Positions 6,038 to 7,886 of a stretch of 7,886 bases of DNA are shown piece after piece. A program made the position numbers and the translations under genes. Location: the NCBI GenBank assembly GCA_023700885.1, contig JAMPYA010000099.1, positions 1 through 7,886 on the forward strand, given 5' to 3'. The notes under the pieces are model-generated. The model was given only the letters and a program-made list of their open reading frames with translations, searched no databases and was not told the DNA's origin. This DNA is from Flavobacteriaceae bacterium. Lineage in GTDB: Bacteria > Bacteroidota > Bacteroidia > Flavobacteriales > Flavobacteriaceae. The stretch's first letter is position 1; each line of letters starts with the position of its first letter.

Positions 6038-7886
6038 CTATTTCACTTCAAAAATCTGTGTAGCTTTGTCAACCTCAAGCTTGTATTTACCTTTGATAAA
6101 GTAGTATTTTTTGTTTTTAGCTTCGGCAATAACAGCATCCTTATGTTTTTTAATATAAGCTGATTTTCCAGCATCAGAATACGTTAAATTAAAGCTTGTA
6201 TAATTATATCCTACATCTGCTTTAACTTCAAATTTATTTAACTCAATACCATCTTCCGATTTTATAATTAATTGATAGGCTCCTGCTTTAGCAACATAAA
6301 AAGTAATATTTAATTTAGGTTCTGTAGGTGTTAACCACTTACTCCAAGTACTTCCCCAATTTTTGTTGTGATTTACATCGGTTAAATCAAAAATATAAAA
6401 ATCTTTATTTTTTGTTTTTTCAAATTGTTGAATTGGCGCTATATTGGCTTTGTAAATAGAGCGTCCATGTGTTCCAATTAATAAATCTTTGGCCTCTTTC
6501 TGAATTACCAAATCGTGTACTGCCACTTTTGGTAAATCTTTTTGAAATTCTAGCCAAGAATTTCCTCCATCCAACGAAACAAAAACACCATTATCATTTC
6601 CAACGTAAAGTATTTTTGAATTTACAGGATCTTCTTTGATAACATTTACAGGAAAATTTGGAAGATTAGCACTGATCGATTTCCAAGTAGTTCCTTTATC
6701 ATCTGATACAAAAACATAGGGTTTAAAATCATCATTTCGATAACCATTTAGCGTTGCATAAACTCGTTCTTTATGGTGAGATGATGCAATTACTCTTGAA
6801 ACCCATAAATTTTGTGGAAGAGCATTGGAGATTTTTGTCCAACTTCCACCACCATTATCAGTAAAGTGAATAAACCCATCATCGCTTCCAACATATAACA
6901 TCCCAAATTGAAAAGGACTTTCAGAAATAGTTGTTAAGGTTCCGTATGCTACATTTCCTTTTTTTCCTCCTTGGGTTAAATCAGAAGAAATGGTAGTCCA
7001 GTCATCACCATTATTTAAAGATCGATGTAATTTGTTACTTCCAAAATATAAAATATCTTGATTATGAATAGATAAATGAATAGGCGATTGCCAGTTAAAA
7101 CGCAATGGTGTTTCACCTAAATCATGTTTTGGCTGGATTGGAGTTCTTTTATTTGATTTTAAATCTACTCTATAATAATTTCCAAATTGGAAACCGGTGT
7201 AAACAATTGAACTATTACGACTATCAATTTCAACCTGCATCCCATCACCACCCATGATAGATTTATACGGATATGCTCCTTCTTGATGCCAATCTACAGA
7301 TGGTTTGTAATTACTTGGTCCTTTCCACACACCGTTATCTTGCAAACCACCATAAACATTGTATGGTTTTTCATTATCGACATTAATAGCATAAAATTGC
7401 CCAACTGCCGGAGTATTACATTTTATCCAATGTTCACCATCATCAAAAGAAATATTGACTCCACCATCATTTCCATTGATTAAATGACCTTCCAAATTTG
7501 GATTTATCCACAGTGAGTGATGATCAACATGTACATTTTCTGCATTGATGGGTACAAATGTTTTACCTCCATCTTTAGATTTTAAAATGGGAACACCATA
7601 GATATAAATGTTTTCTTGATGTTTAGGATGTACATAAATATGTCCAAAATAATATCCATAAGAAAAATAGATATCATCTAAATATTCATTATGTGTTTTT
7701 TTCCATGTTTTTCCGCCATCAACCGATTTGTAAACTTCGGTACCAACAACCGGCGTGTCAAATAATTCAGAGTTGGCGTCTTCTAAATATGAAGCTAAAT
7801 CGGCTGGTTTTACGTTGCCTGATTTTACCAAATTCTTCACATTTTCGGCTCTGTATTTTTCATGAAATCCATTTTCTTTTAAGAAG
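6038..7886 (-). CDS. VPS10/sortilin-like Asp-box (BNR) beta-propeller protein, C-terminal part (partial, paralogue of the 1403-4609 product)
   Basis: The reading frame is open to the right edge: 15 further codons (FLKENGFHEKYRAEN) lie before the GTG at 7840, so that codon is an internal valine and not a start. The visible 615 residues are the C-terminal part of a longer protein. Numbering from that valine, Asp boxes start at 39, 88, 131, 274, 327, 379 and 422. Shared with the paralogue are DHH (106-108), GNDGG (123-127), VGQFY (146-150), PYNVYGGLQDNG (159-170), LRFNW (246-250), LYFGS (264-268), DFKPYVF (371-377) and GTHGRS (456-461). This shows common descent and the same propeller fold. The last 120 or so residues (FYIFDLTDV onward, with a YKLEVDK strand near the end) look like a small beta-sandwich; there is no FlgD-like domain or coiled coil as in the paralogue. 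Probably exported, but the signal peptide is outside the window. Function unknown; 'glycosyl hydrolase' labels for this family are not supported by any catalytic motif I can see. Confidence 0.87.
   Translation of the reverse strand, partial: FLKENGFHEKYRAENVKNLVKSGNVKPADLASYLEDANSELFDTPVVGTEVYKSVDGGKTWKKTHNEYLDDIYFSYGYYFGHIYVHPKHQENIYIYGVPILKSKDGGKTFVPINAENVHVDHHSLWINPNLEGHLINGNDGGVNISFDDGEHWIKCNTPAVGQFYAINVDNEKPYNVYGGLQDNGVWKGPSNYKPSVDWHQEGAYPYKSIMGGDGMQVEIDSRNSSIVYTGFQFGNYYRVDLKSNKRTPIQPKHDLGETPLRFNWQSPIHLSIHNQDILYFGSNKLHRSLNNGDDWTTISSDLTQGGKKGNVAYGTLTTISESPFQFGMLYVGSDDGFIHFTDNGGGSWTKISNALPQNLWVSRVIASSHHKERVYATLNGYRNDDFKPYVFVSDDKGTTWKSISANLPNFPVNVIKEDPVNSKILYVGNDNGVFVSLDGGNSWLEFQKDLPKVAVHDLVIQKEAKDLLIGTHGRSIYKANIAPIQQFEKTKNKDFYIFDLTDVNHNKNWGSTWSKWLTPTEPKLNITFYVAKAGAYQLIIKSEDGIELNKFEVKADVGYNYTSFNLTYSDAGKSAYIKKHKDAVIAEAKNKKYYFIKGKYKLEVDKATQIFEVK

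Noticed and set aside
7283..7483. Plus-strand 66-codon open frame
   Set aside because: Antisense shadow of the most conserved block of the second propeller gene.

Overview
This AT-rich window looks like a chromosomal segment of a flavobacterium-like member of the Bacteroidota. The evidence is a type-B succinate dehydrogenase cytochrome b subunit placed directly before its flavoprotein, start codons without clear Shine-Dalgarno sequences, promoter-like TTTG / TAnnTTTG elements, and signal peptides that appear to be cut just before a glutamine. I see no mobile element, CRISPR array, tRNA or rRNA.

Layout: (1) 1-1202, minus strand: sdhC followed by the N-terminal 169 codons of sdhA, which runs off the left edge. 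(2) 1203-1402: a 200-bp divergent intergenic region holding one candidate promoter for each direction. (3) 1403-4609, plus strand: a 1068-residue exported protein with about eleven Asp-box (BNR) motifs, i.e. a VPS10/sortilin-like multi-blade beta-propeller, followed by a Lys-rich linker, a FlgD-like Ig domain and a helical tail. (4) 4610-4641: a bidirectional terminator hairpin shared with the convergent next gene. (5) 4647-5873, minus strand: an exported protein with a small N-terminal domain containing a CxxC pair and a predicted C-terminal outer-membrane beta-barrel. (6) 5874-6037: intergenic DNA with near-phased A-tracts, a weak promoter candidate and a perfect 30-bp palindromic terminator. 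(7) 6038-7886, minus strand: the C-terminal 615 residues of a second Asp-box propeller protein, clearly paralogous to the first but with a different C-terminus. Its start lies beyond the right edge.

How the genes relate: sdhC-sdhA is the start of the respiratory complex II operon (sdhB would be expected to the left, outside the window). The other three genes encode envelope proteins. They are separate transcription units rather than one operon, so a joint function for the two propeller paralogs and the barrel protein rests only on proximity. The most interesting content is this paralog pair, which shares invariant motifs (DHH, GNDGG, QDNG, GTxGRS) despite different tails, and the uncharacterised CxxC-barrel protein between them. 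I did not find convincing evidence of a wholly new system.
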